From JAJEEA01 sp965243615 (lineage in GTDB: Bacteria > Acidobacteriota > Vicinamibacteria > Vicinamibacterales > UBA8438), in NCBI GenBank assembly GCA_965243615.1, contig CBDEVO010000003.1, positions 3,224,001-3,288,000 of the forward strand: 64,000 nucleotides of DNA, in the 5' to 3' direction. The position numbers and the translations under genes were made by a program. The notes under the pieces were generated by a model. That model ran no database searches. It was not told the DNA's origin and was given only the letters and a program-made list of their open reading frames with translations. The number at the start of each line of letters is the position of its first letter. Within the stretch, counting starts at the first letter, position 1. This document shows, piece by piece, positions 1-9,981 of this stretch.

Positions 1-823
1 GCGCGTAGAGGCAGCGGTACCAGAGCCCGTCGGCGGTGAGGCGGCTGCGGTCGCATTGCCGGCAGAAGGGCTCGGTCGTCGACGAGATGATGCCGAACAC
101 GAGGCCGTCGGGCAGGGTGAAGCGGTCGGCGGGCGCGGCGGTGGTCTCGTCGACGGCCTCGACGGGTCCGTAGTGGGCGGCCAGCCGGTCGAGCATCTCC
201 CGGCGCGACAGGACGTCGTCCATCGACCAGCGGGTGGCGCCGCCGACGTCCATGTACTCGATGAACCGGACCTCGGCGTTCACCCGCCGGCCGTACTCCA
301 GCATGGGTACGAGCTCGTCGTCGTTGACCCCGCGGATCACCACGGTGTCGATCTTGACGCTCTCGAACCCGGCCTCGGCCGCCGCGTCCAGCCCCCGCAG
401 CACCTCCCGGTGGCGATCGAAGCGCGTGAGGGTCTCGAAGCGGTCGGCGTCCAGCGTATCCAGGCTCACGGTGATGCGCGGCAGGCCGGCCTGCCGCAGC
501 GCCGCGACCTGGTCGGCGAGGAGGATGCCGTTGGTGGTCAGGGCGAGGTCGCGAAGCGCGGCCCTGCCGGCGAGCAGCGCGACGAGGTCCGGCAGGTCGG
601 TGCGCAGCAGCGGTTCACCCCCGGTGATGCGGACCTTGTCGGTCCCGAGGGCCGCGAACACGTCGACCAGGCGGTCGATCTCCTCGAAGGTCAGGATGTC
701 GTTGCGGGGCAGCCAGACGTACTCCGCCTCGGGCATGCAGTAGTGGCACCGCAGGTTGCACCGGTCGGTCACCGACACCCGCAGGTTCGCGAGCGGCCGG
801 CCGAGTTGATCCTGGACCTCCAT
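1..823 (-). CDS. moaA: GTP 3',8-cyclase MoaA (C-terminus cut by window edge)
   Basis: Radical-SAM enzyme that converts GTP to 3',8-cyclo-GTP, the first step of molybdenum cofactor synthesis. The N-terminus reads LRVSVTDRCNLRCHYCMPE, with the CX3CX2C cluster ligands of the SAM iron-sulfur site. The second, C-terminal cluster motif (FCRQCDRSRLTADG, followed by CL) is visible at about positions 5-70, so only the last few dozen residues lie outside the window. The start is the ATG whose first base is 823; a CATAAT hexamer lies 8 nt upstream, so the message may be leaderless. The gene is divergent from the carbonic anhydrase gene. Identification is firm. Confidence 0.95.
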   Translation of the reverse strand, partial: MEVQDQLGRPLANLRVSVTDRCNLRCHYCMPEAEYVWLPRNDILTFEEIDRLVDVFAALGTDKVRITGGEPLLRTDLPDLVALLAGRAALRDLALTTNGILLADQVAALRQAGLPRITVSLDTLDADRFETLTRFDRHREVLRGLDAAAEAGFESVKIDTVVIRGVNDDELVPMLEYGRRVNAEVRFIEYMDVGGATRWSMDDVLSRREMLDRLAAHYGPVEAVDETTAAPADRFTLPDGLVFGIISSTTEPFCRQCDRSRLTADGLWYRCLYA

Positions 824-831
824 CGCCCTTC

Positions 832-837
832 ATTATG
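832..837 (-). promoter_or_regulatory. -10-like box of moaA
   Basis: CATAAT on the minus strand, with 8 nt between it and the moaA ATG. A transcript starting the usual 6-8 nt downstream would begin at or next to the start codon. No good -35 is visible at 17 nt, so this is a weak call alone; it gains weight from the same geometry at other genes here. Confidence 0.4.
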
Positions 838-884
838 CCACTGCGGCAAGGGCCTGGGGCCGCGGGGAGAGCCACGGCGCCGCC

Positions 885-929
885 GTTCGCCGCCGGATGA
901 ACCGGCCCGCGTAGCACCCGGCGGCGAAC
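885..929. other. Stem-loop in moaA / carbonic anhydrase divergent gap
   Basis: GTTCGCCGCCGG at 885-896 is exactly complementary to CCGGCGGCGAAC at 918-929, giving a 12-bp stem with a 21-nt loop. A second inverted pair, CTCTCCC (987-993) and GGGAGAG (1007-1013), follows. The gap 824-1085 otherwise holds only promoter elements. Function unknown; it could limit read-through between the divergent genes or bind a regulator. Confidence 0.4.
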
Positions 930-1072
930 TCCGGCGGGAGACCGCCGGCCGCCTCGCCACCGGGCTCATCGGGTGCGAGGACCACGCTCTCCCTCTCTGA
1001 GGCCCTGGGAGAGCCGCATCGCGGTCTCGCGGGCTGCCCCCGGTGCGACGCCGTCCGACCGCCGGTTCGACA

Positions 1073-1078
1073 TATAAT
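1073..1078 (+). promoter_or_regulatory. -10 box of the carbonic anhydrase gene
   Basis: A perfect TATAAT, 7 nt before the GTG start at 1086. This spacing puts transcription start on the start codon, so the mRNA is predicted to be leaderless. No consensus -35 is seen. Confidence 0.6.
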
Positions 1079-1085
1079 TCACGCC

Positions 1086-1628
1086 GTGCTCCGGTCCCAC
1101 CGCGCCGGCTTCCCGCGAGTCGCTGCGTCGGCGTTCGTAGACGAAAGCGCCCAGGTGATCGGCGACGTCGAGATCGGCGAGGACAGCAGCGTGTGGATGA
1201 ACGCGGTGCTGCGCGGGGACGTCCACTGGATCCGCGTCGGCCACCGCACCAACATCCAGGACGCCAGCGTGCTCCACGGGATGAGCGGGACTCACCCGAC
1301 CCGGCTCGGCGACGAGGTGACGGTGGGGCACGGGGCGATTCTCCACGGGTGCGTGGTCGAGGACCGGTGCCTCATCGGCATGGGGGCGATCGTGCTGAAC
1401 GGGGCGATCGTCGGTTCCGGCTCGATCGTGGCCGCCGGCACCCTGGTGGCCGAGGGCACCGCCATTCCCCCGGGGTCGCTGGTCATGGGCAGCCCCGGGA
1501 AAGTGCGGCGGGCGACCACCGGCGACGAAGCGGCATCGATCCGCCGCTACGCCGATCACTACGTCGCCTACAAGCGCGAGTTCCTGACGTCTCCGGACGG
1601 ACCCGGGGAGAGTCCGGACGCGCGATGA
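1086..1628 (+). CDS. Gamma-class carbonic anhydrase-like protein
   Basis: 180-residue left-handed beta-helix protein of the gamma carbonic anhydrase/YrdA/PaaY group. The hexapeptide repeats run through residues ~15-140 (IGDVEIGEDSSVWMNAVLRGD, then VLHG, VTVGHGAILHG, IGMGAIVLNGAIVGSG). Metal-binding histidine candidates lie in LHG (~64), VGHGAILHG (~80-86), matching the three-His zinc site of the family, followed by a short C-terminal helix (IRRYADHYVAYKREF). The family may be an active anhydrase or a scaffold; the sequence does not decide this. The start is GTG directly after a TATAAT box. Its TGA overlaps an ATG (ATGA) that opens only a seven-codon frame before hisS. Confidence 0.85.
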   Translation: MLRSHRAGFPRVAASAFVDESAQVIGDVEIGEDSSVWMNAVLRGDVHWIRVGHRTNIQDASVLHGMSGTHPTRLGDEVTVGHGAILHGCVVEDRCLIGMGAIVLNGAIVGSGSIVAAGTLVAEGTAIPPGSLVMGSPGKVRRATTGDEAASIRRYADHYVAYKREFLTSPDGPGESPDAR

Positions 1629-1669
1629 AGATGCGGTCGGCGGTCTGAAGGAAGGGACCCCTCCTCACT

Positions 1670-2980
1670 GTGATTCCCGGTATTCGCGGCACGCGGGACA
1701 TCCTGCCCGGCGAGGCGGGCAGGTGGCGGCGCGTCGAGCGCGCGGCGGTGGAGGTGTGCGAGCGCTACGGCTACGTCGAGGTGCGCACCCCCGTCATCGA
1801 GCGGGAGGAGCTGTTCGCGAAGGGGACCGGAGAATCGACGGACATCGTCCAGAAGGAGATGTACGCCTTCACCGACAAGGGGGGCGAGCGCGTCACCCTG
1901 CGGCCCGAGGCGACCCCCAGCCTCGTCCGCGCCTTCGTCGAGCACGGCCTCGAGCAGGCCCTGCCGTTCGCGAAGCTGTACAGCCTGGGGCCGATGTTCC
2001 GCTACGAGCGCCCTCAGAAGGGCCGCTACCGGCAGTTCCACCAGCTCGACGTCGAGGTGTTCGGCATCGCCGATCCGGCCGTCGACGCCGAGGTCATCGA
2101 GATGGCCTGGGCCTTCGTGACCGAGCTCGGTCTCAAGGGGGCCGAGCTCGTCATCAACTCCGTGGGGTGCGAGGCGTGCCGGCCCGCGTTCAGCGCCGCC
2201 CTGCTCGGCGCCCTCGGCGAACGGGTATCCGGCCTGTGCGGCGACTGCCGGCGCCGGGCCGGGACCAACCCCCTGCGCATCTTCGACTGCAAGGTGCCCG
2301 CCGACCAGCCGATCATCGACGCCCTGCCGCACTCGACGGATTACCTGTGCGAAGCCTGCCGCGACCATTTCGCGGAGGTGCGGGGCCATCTGGACGCCTA
2401 CGGGCTCTCGTACCGGGTGTCCCACCGGCTCGTCCGGGGCCTCGACTACTACACGCGCACCACCTTCGAGATTCTCGGGGCCGGGCTCGGGGCGCAGAAC
2501 GCGCTGCTGGGCGGCGGCCGCTACGACCGCCTCGTGAAGCAGCTCGGGGGGCCGGACCGCCCCGGCATCGGGTTCGCGGCGGGGCTCGAGCGGCTGGTCC
2601 TCGCGCTGCCCGAGGACGCGGGCGACGCGGCCCCGGCCGACGCGTTCGTGGTCGCCCTCGGCGACGGGACGTGGGCGTCGGCGCGGGTGCTGGCCCGCGA
2701 CCTGCGCCGGGCCGGCCTGCGGGTGCTGATCGACTACGGGGGGCGTTCGTCGAAGTCGCAGATGAAGCGGGCCAACCGCAGCGGGGCCCGGCACATGCTC
2801 ATCATCGGCGAGGACGAGCTGGCCGCCGGCGAGGTGACCGTCAAGGAGATGGCGACGAGCGAGCAGCGTCGGGTGGCCCGCGACGCCGTCGCGGCGGCGC
2901 TTGCGGCGAGACGCGCCACGCCGCCGGAGCGGAATGGACGGACGAGCGACGGGGACGTCGACGCCGGGAACAGGGTGTAG
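1670..2980 (+). CDS. hisS: Histidine--tRNA ligase
   Basis: Class II aminoacyl-tRNA synthetase that charges tRNA-His in the cytoplasm; 436 residues, normal length. It begins IPGIRGTRDILPGE, typical of the family. Motif 2 is seen in MFRYERPQKGRYRQFHQLD (~106-124) and the histidine-specific LVRGLDYYTR at ~255. An anticodon-binding domain follows from ~330. The start is GTG, with purine-rich AAGGAAGGG about 14-20 nt upstream. It is 4 nt upstream of aspS, the hisS-aspS pair common in many bacteria. Confidence 0.97.
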   Translation: MIPGIRGTRDILPGEAGRWRRVERAAVEVCERYGYVEVRTPVIEREELFAKGTGESTDIVQKEMYAFTDKGGERVTLRPEATPSLVRAFVEHGLEQALPFAKLYSLGPMFRYERPQKGRYRQFHQLDVEVFGIADPAVDAEVIEMAWAFVTELGLKGAELVINSVGCEACRPAFSAALLGALGERVSGLCGDCRRRAGTNPLRIFDCKVPADQPIIDALPHSTDYLCEACRDHFAEVRGHLDAYGLSYRVSHRLVRGLDYYTRTTFEILGAGLGAQNALLGGGRYDRLVKQLGGPDRPGIGFAAGLERLVLALPEDAGDAAPADAFVVALGDGTWASARVLARDLRRAGLRVLIDYGGRSSKSQMKRANRSGARHMLIIGEDELAAGEVTVKEMATSEQRRVARDAVAAALAARRATPPERNGRTSDGDVDAGNRV

Positions 2981-2984
2981 AGCA

Positions 2985-4736
<1,752 letters not shown>

Positions 4737-4879
4737 GTGCCGTTCCCCTCGGCCGCCGCCGCGCGGGCGGGGTTGAAGGCGCGACGGAGGAGCCCGCCGG
4801 GGCCGGCGTCGCCGGTCGGAAGCCGCGCAGGGCGGGCACTTGCCGTAGCCGGCCGATTGGTGCACGATCGCAGGCGGAC

Positions 4880-5917
4880 GTGTCCGAAGAACCCAGCCCA
4901 TCCGGCACCGCCGCGGCCACCCGGATCGCCGTGCCCGACGACGGGATCGAGCAACTGTTCGGCGCCCACGACTCCCATCTCACCGCCTTCGAGGAGCTGT
5001 TCGGGGTGAGGGTCCGGACGGACGGCAATCAGTTGCTGGTCGACGGCGAGGCGCGGGCGGTCGAGGGGGTGGAGCGGACCGTCCGGCAGTTGTCGGCGCT
5101 CGTCGGCGACGGCTACCGGCTGTCGCCGGACGACGTGAGGCAGGCGGCGCAGCTCGTGATGCAGGACGCGTCGGTCCGGCTTCGCGACTATTTCGTGAAG
5201 ATCACCGTCAAGGCGTCGAGCAAGCGGCAGGTCGCCCCCAAGAGCCTGAACCAGCGGCGTTACCTGGAGGCCATCGACCGGCACGACGTGGTCTTCGGGG
5301 TCGGACCGGCGGGGACGGGGAAGACCTATCTGGCGATGGCCCAGGCCGTCGCCTACCTGACCGCGAAGAAGGTCACCCGCATCATCCTCGCGCGCCCCGC
5401 CGTCGAGGCCGGCGAGCGGCTGGGGTTCCTGCCCGGCGACATGCAGGAGAAGGTCAACCCCTACCTGCGTCCGCTCTACGACGCCCTCTACGACATGCTC
5501 GACCTCGACCGGGTCGACCGGTTGCTCGATCGCCGCACCATCGAGATCGCGCCCCTCGCCTTCATGCGGGGGCGGACCCTCAACGACGCGTTCGTGATTC
5601 TCGACGAGGCCCAGAACACCACGGCCGAGCAGATGAAGATGTTCCTCACCCGCCTCGGGTTCGGGTCGAAGGCGGTCATCACCGGCGACATCACCCAGAT
5701 CGACCTGCCGGCGGGCCGCGTGTCCGGCCTCGTCGAGGTGCTGCGGATCCTGGAGCACGTGGACGGCATCGCGTTCACCCGCTTCGACGATCGCGACGTG
5801 GTGCGGCACCCGCTCGTGCGCAGGATCGTCCGGGCCTACGAGACCTGGGCGGAGCGTCCCGACGAGCCGGCCGCGGCGGCGGCTCCAGCCGGAAGCGGGG
5901 CCTTCTCGACGCCATGA
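4880..5917 (+). CDS. phoH: PhoH-like ATPase (YbeZ type)
   Basis: P-loop NTPase of the PhoH/YbeZ family, usually linked to YbeY in ribosome and RNA quality control; ~345 residues. An N-terminal KH-like region is followed by Walker A GPAGTGKTYLA, the arginine-containing ILARPAVEAGERLGFLPGD and Walker B FVILDEAQNTT. The start is uncertain. GTG at 4880 gives the usual family length. A TTG at 4733 that overlaps the aspS stop (TTGA) is also in frame and would add 49 low-complexity, Arg/Gly/Ala-rich residues. The gene is followed by ybeY, era and a CorC gene, a widely conserved order, though the usual HD-domain membrane protein is missing. Confidence 0.93.
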   Translation: MSEEPSPSGTAAATRIAVPDDGIEQLFGAHDSHLTAFEELFGVRVRTDGNQLLVDGEARAVEGVERTVRQLSALVGDGYRLSPDDVRQAAQLVMQDASVRLRDYFVKITVKASSKRQVAPKSLNQRRYLEAIDRHDVVFGVGPAGTGKTYLAMAQAVAYLTAKKVTRIILARPAVEAGERLGFLPGDMQEKVNPYLRPLYDALYDMLDLDRVDRLLDRRTIEIAPLAFMRGRTLNDAFVILDEAQNTTAEQMKMFLTRLGFGSKAVITGDITQIDLPAGRVSGLVEVLRILEHVDGIAFTRFDDRDVVRHPLVRRIVRAYETWAERPDEPAAAAAPAGSGAFSTP

Positions 5918-6012
5918 CCCGCTCGACGAACCGGACGATGACGACCACCACGACGCGCGGCGCGACGAGGGCCTCTCGAGCCGGCGCCTCGACGGTGCCC
6001 GACCTCCGATGA
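5914..6012 (+). CDS. Small bridging ORF between phoH and ybeY (32 aa)
   Basis: This ORF starts at an ATG overlapping the phoH TGA (ATGA) and ends at a TGA overlapping the ybeY ATG (ATGA), so the 91-bp gap is read through completely. The product is Thr/Arg-rich (eight Thr in the first 14 residues), with no recognisable domain. It may exist only to carry ribosomes from phoH to ybeY by termination-reinitiation rather than to make a useful protein. Two longer bridges of the same kind occur at 12740 and 38870. Confidence 0.4.
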   Translation: MTRSTNRTMTTTTTRGATRASRAGASTVPDLR

Positions 6013-6509
6013 CCGCGGACGATCCCGACCCTCGCCCCACCCGTCCCCCCGCCCGGCTCGAGGTCGTGGTGACGGACGGGCGCGGACGGCGCAAGGCGGC
6101 CGGCGACCTCCCGGCGTGGCTCGCCGGGGTGGCGCCCCGGTCCGCGGCCGGGCAGGCGGTGGTCGCCCTGGTCTGCGACCGCAAGATGCGCGACCTCAAC
6201 CATCGGTTCCGCGGCATCGATCGCGTGACCGACGTCCTGTCGTTTCCGGCCGAACCCGACGGGACCGGGCCCCGCCGCCCCGGCGCGACCGGCGCCCCGC
6301 GATGGCTGGGCGACATCGTCATCGCCACCGGTCGGGCGGCCCGCCAGGCCCGCGCGGCCGGGCTCACCGAGGGCGAGGAGCGGCGCCGCCTCGCCCTCCA
6401 CGGCCTGCTGCACCTGCTGGGCTACGACCACGAGCGCGACGACGGACGCATGCGGCGGCTGGAGCGGCGGCTCCAGCGGCGCGGCGGCCTGCCGGTGGAC
6501 GCCTCATGA
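6009..6509 (+). CDS. ybeY: Endoribonuclease YbeY
   Basis: Zinc-dependent RNase for 16S rRNA 3'-end maturation and ribosome quality control; 166 residues. The family metal site is intact: HGLLHLLGYDHERDD gives the HX3HX5H triad (~134-144), and VTDVLSFP is the conserved upstream motif. An Arg/Pro-rich insertion (~85-100) precedes GDIVIA. ATG start overlaps the preceding bridging ORF, and the stop overlaps the next gene (ATGA). Confidence 0.95.
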   Translation: MTADDPDPRPTRPPARLEVVVTDGRGRRKAAGDLPAWLAGVAPRSAAGQAVVALVCDRKMRDLNHRFRGIDRVTDVLSFPAEPDGTGPRRPGATGAPRWLGDIVIATGRAARQARAAGLTEGEERRRLALHGLLHLLGYDHERDDGRMRRLERRLQRRGGLPVDAS

Positions 6510-7744
6510 TGCCCCTCGCGCTGTTTCTCCTCGGTTGCGCGGTGATTTACGTCGCGACCATCGAGTCGGCGTTCGGGGCGATGGTCCGCCTGCCGGAACG
6601 GTTGACGGCGGAGCGGGACGCCCGCAGCGCGTCGCTCGTGACCCACCTCGAGGACCCGCTGCGCCTGTACGTCGTCACCCGCCTGCTGCGGGGCGGGCTG
6701 TTCGCCCTCGCCGCCGTGATCCTGGCCCAGCTCATCGGCGTGGCCACGCCCCGGGAGGTCGGCGTGCTGCTCCTGAGCATCGTCGGGTTCGTCCTCGTCT
6801 GCGAGCAGGTGGTGCCCTCCGCCCTCGCGCGGCGCAACGCCGGGCGCGTGCTCGAGCTGCTGCTGCCGACGTTCGACCTCGCGCTCCGGGTCCTGGGCCC
6901 GGCAACGGGCTGGCTGCTGCTCCTGGCGCGGCCGCGCCGCGGGCGGCCCGCCAACGGGCGCGGCGGCGGCGCGGACGACGCGGAGGGCGAGGACGACGAG
7001 GCGCGGGCGGAGGCGGCCGACACCGAGGAGCGGCGGCTCCTTCAGTCGGTGGTGGACTTCGGGGGGACGCTGGTTCGCGAGGTGATGACCCCTCGCCCGG
7101 ACATCGTGGCCATCGCCCACGACGCGACGGTCGACGAGCTGCGGGCCCTCTTCGCGGAGGAGGAGTACTCGCGAATCCCGGTCTTCGAGAACGACCTCGA
7201 CAATATCCTGGGCTTCGTCTTCGCCAAGGACCTGGTGAAGGCCGACGGGCTCTCGGGGGACTCGCCCATCGTCCCCCGACTGCTGCGGCCGGCCTGCGTC
7301 GTGCCCGAGGGCCAGCGCGTCGCCGACCTCTTGCGCGAGCTCCAGGGCAGGCACGTGCAGAGCGCCATCGTCGTCGACGAGTACGGGGGCACGGCGGGGC
7401 TCGTGACCATCGAGGATCTCCTCGAGGAGATCGTAGGCGAGATACGCGACGAGTACGACGATGACGAGTCCGAGCCGGTGGTCGAGGAAGACGGCGGGCG
7501 GTTCGTGTTCCTCGCCACGGTGGGGGTCGGCGAGCTGGCCGAGCGCCTGGGGGTGTCGGTCGAGCGGGACGGCTTCGAATCGGTGGGGGGCTATCTGCTG
7601 ACCCGGCTCGGGCGCGTGCCGGCGGTCGGGGAGACGGTCGACGTGGACGACCTCGTCGTCGAGGTGCTCGACGCCGAGCGTCGGCGCGTGCGGAAGGTGC
7701 GGGTCAGCCGCCGGCCGGTGGCGGCGGCCGAGGGACAGGCGTGA
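6506..7744 (+). CDS. CorC/HlyC-type CBS-domain membrane protein
   Basis: 412-residue member of the DUF21/CBS/CorC_HlyC family, implicated in Mg2+/Co2+ handling. The N-terminal region has about three hydrophobic segments (residues ~1-20, 60-80, 85-105). A low-complexity acidic linker (~150-175) leads to paired CBS domains (REVMTPRPDIVAI; HVQSAIVVDEYGGTAGLVTIED) and a C-terminal FAD-binding-like domain (~320-400). The DUF21 part is shorter than in classic members. Start overlaps the ybeY stop by 4 nt; the stop overlaps era by GTGA. Confidence 0.88.
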   Translation: MMPLALFLLGCAVIYVATIESAFGAMVRLPERLTAERDARSASLVTHLEDPLRLYVVTRLLRGGLFALAAVILAQLIGVATPREVGVLLLSIVGFVLVCEQVVPSALARRNAGRVLELLLPTFDLALRVLGPATGWLLLLARPRRGRPANGRGGGADDAEGEDDEARAEAADTEERRLLQSVVDFGGTLVREVMTPRPDIVAIAHDATVDELRALFAEEEYSRIPVFENDLDNILGFVFAKDLVKADGLSGDSPIVPRLLRPACVVPEGQRVADLLRELQGRHVQSAIVVDEYGGTAGLVTIEDLLEEIVGEIRDEYDDDESEPVVEEDGGRFVFLATVGVGELAERLGVSVERDGFESVGGYLLTRLGRVPAVGETVDVDDLVVEVLDAERRRVRKVRVSRRPVAAAEGQA

Positions 7745-8670
7745 CGGGAACCGGGCCGCCGGCCATGCGCGCCGGCTTCATGTCGCTCGTCGGGCGCCCC
7801 AACGCGGGCAAGTCCACCCTGCTCAATCGCATCGTCGGCACGAAGCTGGCCATCGTCTCGGACAAGCCGCAGACCACGCGGAACCGGATCCTGGCGGTGC
7901 GGAACTACACGGGGAAGACCCCCGCGCAGGTGGTCTTCGTGGACACCCCGGGCATTCACCGGCCGCTGCACCGGATGAACGTGCGCATGGTCGACATGGC
8001 CCTGGAGTCGATCGCCGAGGTCGACCTGATCGGGCTGGTGCGGGACGTCACCGACGGCGTCGGCGCCGGCGACCGCTTCGTCGTCGGCGCCCTGGAGCGG
8101 GCTCCGGCGCCGGTGGTGCTGATCCTCAACAAGATCGACCTGATCGCCAAGCCGCGCCTGCTGCCGATCATCGACTGGTACCGCCGCCAGCGCGACTTCG
8201 CCGCCTTCGTGCCCGTGTCCGCGGCCACCGGCGACGGGGTCGACATCCTCGAGCGGGAGATCGTCGCGAGGCTCCCGGCCGGCCCGGCGCTCTATCCCGA
8301 CGACTTCCTCACAGACCAGCCCGAGCGCGTCCTCGCGGCCGAGACCGTGCGCGAGAAGGTGCTCCGCCACACCCACGCCGAGCTGCCGTTCGTGACCGCG
8401 GTGGTCGTCGACCGCTTCGACGACGAGAGCGAGCCGGGGCGCCTGGGCCTGTTCTGCTCCATCCTGGTCGAGCGGAAGTCGCAGAAGCCCATCGTCATCG
8501 GTCCCGGAGGGGCGCGCATCCGGCAAATCGGGACCGAGGCCCGACAGGACCTGGAACGGTTCTTCGGTGTCCCTGTCTATCTGGACCTCCACGTCAAGGT
8601 GCGGGCCGACTGGCGCGACGACGACCGGATCCTCGACCAGGCCGGCGTGGCCCCGACCGAGCAGGGATGA
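7741..8670 (+). CDS. era: GTPase Era
   Basis: Ribosome-assembly GTPase binding the 16S rRNA 3' end; 309 residues. G1 is GRPNAGKS, G2 lies in KPQTTRN, G3 is DTPG, G4 is NKID. The C-terminal KH domain (SQKPIVIGPGGARIRQIG) is intact. The GTG start at 7741 overlaps the preceding stop; ATG at 7765 is an alternative. It closes the hisS-to-era operon. Confidence 0.97.
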   Translation: MTGTGPPAMRAGFMSLVGRPNAGKSTLLNRIVGTKLAIVSDKPQTTRNRILAVRNYTGKTPAQVVFVDTPGIHRPLHRMNVRMVDMALESIAEVDLIGLVRDVTDGVGAGDRFVVGALERAPAPVVLILNKIDLIAKPRLLPIIDWYRRQRDFAAFVPVSAATGDGVDILEREIVARLPAGPALYPDDFLTDQPERVLAAETVREKVLRHTHAELPFVTAVVVDRFDDESEPGRLGLFCSILVERKSQKPIVIGPGGARIRQIGTEARQDLERFFGVPVYLDLHVKVRADWRDDDRILDQAGVAPTEQG

Positions 8671-8706
8671 GCGGCGAAGCCGCCGCCCAAGGCCGCGTCG
8701 ACCCCC

Positions 8707-8748
8707 CCATCGTTGCGTTCGGCTCCGCCGTTCCACGGCGCAGATTCC
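8707..8748 (-). repeat. Partial copy of a dispersed extragenic repeat
   Basis: Read on the minus strand this segment matches both ends of the repeat at 28987-29070 and 30409-30573: a GGAATCTGCGCCGTGGAACG end and a CGGAGCCGAACGCAACGATG end, with the middle deleted. It lies in the gap between era and the convergent cytochrome gene. Confidence 0.4.
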
Positions 8749-9180
8749 CTAGCGCGCCATCCGCTCGGCCATGTTGCGCAGGAAGTTGACGACGTGCCAG
8801 ATCTCCTCGTCGGTGATGCGGCCCTCCCAGGCGTCCATGTCGTAGGCCGGCGGCACGCCGTTGCGAATCACGAGGAAGATGTCGCCGTCGGTGTCGCCGT
8901 GCACCCACTCGTCGTCGATCAGGTTCGCCGGCCTCGACCCCGGCGGTGCGGTCGTGCCCTGGCCGTCGGCGCGCGGGCCGTGGCACGAGCGGCAGAAGCG
9001 TCCGTAGACCCGCAGGCCCGCCCTCGCCGATTCCTCGGTCGCCTCGATCGGGTTCTCCGGCGCCTCGGCGGCCGCCTCCTGCACGGGTCCGGACGCGACC
9101 AGCGGGGCCGAGTCGGCGATCGGGAACAGGGCGAAGGCCATGGCGGCCAGGACGGGCACGGCTCGTGCAGGACTGGACAT
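8749..9180 (-). CDS. Secreted c-type cytochrome (monoheme)
   Basis: 143 residues. A signal peptide (residues ~1-25) precedes a class I cytochrome c domain with one heme site (CRSCHGPRADGQG, ~56) and a C-terminal helix EEIWHVVNFLRNMA. A distal Met ligand is not obvious from sequence alone. ATG at 9180 is preferred: GAGGAGG lies ~10 nt upstream, a better distance than for the GTG at 9186. Divergent from another cytochrome gene, so both may serve periplasmic electron transfer. Confidence 0.85.
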   Translation of the reverse strand: MSSPARAVPVLAAMAFALFPIADSAPLVASGPVQEAAAEAPENPIEATEESARAGLRVYGRFCRSCHGPRADGQGTTAPPGSRPANLIDDEWVHGDTDGDIFLVIRNGVPPAYDMDAWEGRITDEEIWHVVNFLRNMAERMAR

Positions 9181-9215
9181 CGTCACGCATCCTCCTCGGT
9201 GTGGAAGTTTGCACC

Positions 9216-9221
9216 ATGATA
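9216..9221 (-). promoter_or_regulatory. -10-like box of the minus-strand cytochrome gene
   Basis: TATCAT on the minus strand, about 35 nt before the ATG at 9180, followed by a clear GAGGAGG ribosome-binding site. Confidence 0.4.
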
Positions 9222-9284
9222 CCGCGCCGCCGTCCATTGCCGCGGTAGCGCCGCAAGCCGGTCGGCCCCCGCGGGCCCACGCGG

Positions 9285-9313
9285 TTGACCGTTCGCCGAC
9301 GACGGGATAAACT
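9285..9313 (+). promoter_or_regulatory. Promoter of the cytochrome c'-like gene
   Basis: TTGACC (9285-9290), a 17-nt spacer and TAAACT (9308-9313): near-consensus housekeeping elements. The expected leader is ~83 nt with a GGAGAG site before the ATG. Confidence 0.6.
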
Positions 9314-9402
9314 GCCCGCTCCGACCAGGGCGAATCCACTCGGTGGGCTGAGCGACACTGCCCGTCCCGGTCCGGGCACATCCAAATCGGAGAGATGAGC
9401 GA

Positions 9403-9957
9403 ATGCGTAGACTGAGCGTTTTCTTCATGGCGATCCTGCTGGTCGCCGGCACCGCCAGGGCCCAGGAGCCCGAGCCGCAGGTGTTCGGCGATCTGGCCGA
9501 GGTGATGCGCGGCATTCTCTTCCCCAACTCGAACATCATCTTCGACGTGCAGACGAACAACCCCGACGATCCGGTCGAGGCGGCCGAGGGCGATTCCACC
9601 AGCGCCCGCTTCTCCAACATCTACACCGGATGGGAGGCCCTCGAGAACGCGGCCGTCGCCCTCGTCGAGGCCGCCAACCTGATCGAGCTGCCGCGCCTGT
9701 GCGAGAACCTCGAGGACGATCCCGCGCGCAACGGCGTGCCGGCCCCGGTCGAGCGCGACGACTGGAAGCAGTACGTCGCCGGGCTGCGGGCGGCGGGCCA
9801 GACCGCCTACGAGTGGGCGCAGGCCCGCGCCTACGACGACTTCGACGCGATCCTCATGACCGGCGAGGTCGCCGAGGCCTGCTCGGCCTGCCACGGCGTC
9901 TACCGCGACAGCTATACCGACCCGCCCGTTCCGCGCTGCACGCCCCCCGCGGAGTGA
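9403..9957 (+). CDS. Cytochrome c'-like secreted protein
   Basis: 184 residues. A signal peptide ends near TARA-QEP (~21). The body is helical with a single heme site close to the C-terminus (ACSACHGVYRDSY), the CXXCHXXYR pattern of class II/c' cytochromes. A GGAGAGATGAGCGA stretch before the ATG supplies a ribosome-binding site. The physiological partner is unknown; the divergent class I cytochrome is a candidate. Confidence 0.82.
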   Translation: MRRLSVFFMAILLVAGTARAQEPEPQVFGDLAEVMRGILFPNSNIIFDVQTNNPDDPVEAAEGDSTSARFSNIYTGWEALENAAVALVEAANLIELPRLCENLEDDPARNGVPAPVERDDWKQYVAGLRAAGQTAYEWAQARAYDDFDAILMTGEVAEACSACHGVYRDSYTDPPVPRCTPPAE

Positions 9958-9963
9958 GCCCGT

Positions 9964-9981
9964 CCCGCCGCCGGCGGCGGG
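9964..9981 (+). terminator. GC palindrome after the cytochrome gene
   Basis: A perfect 18-bp palindrome (CCCGCCGCC/GGCGGCGGG), 7 nt after the TGA. There is no T-run, so it is at best a pause or RNA-end stabilising hairpin rather than a classic intrinsic terminator. Confidence 0.35.

Noticed and set aside
8749..9894. 381-residue minus-strand protein
   Set aside because: Only its C-terminal 143 residues are real; the rest is antisense to the cytochrome c'-like gene and lacks conserved features.
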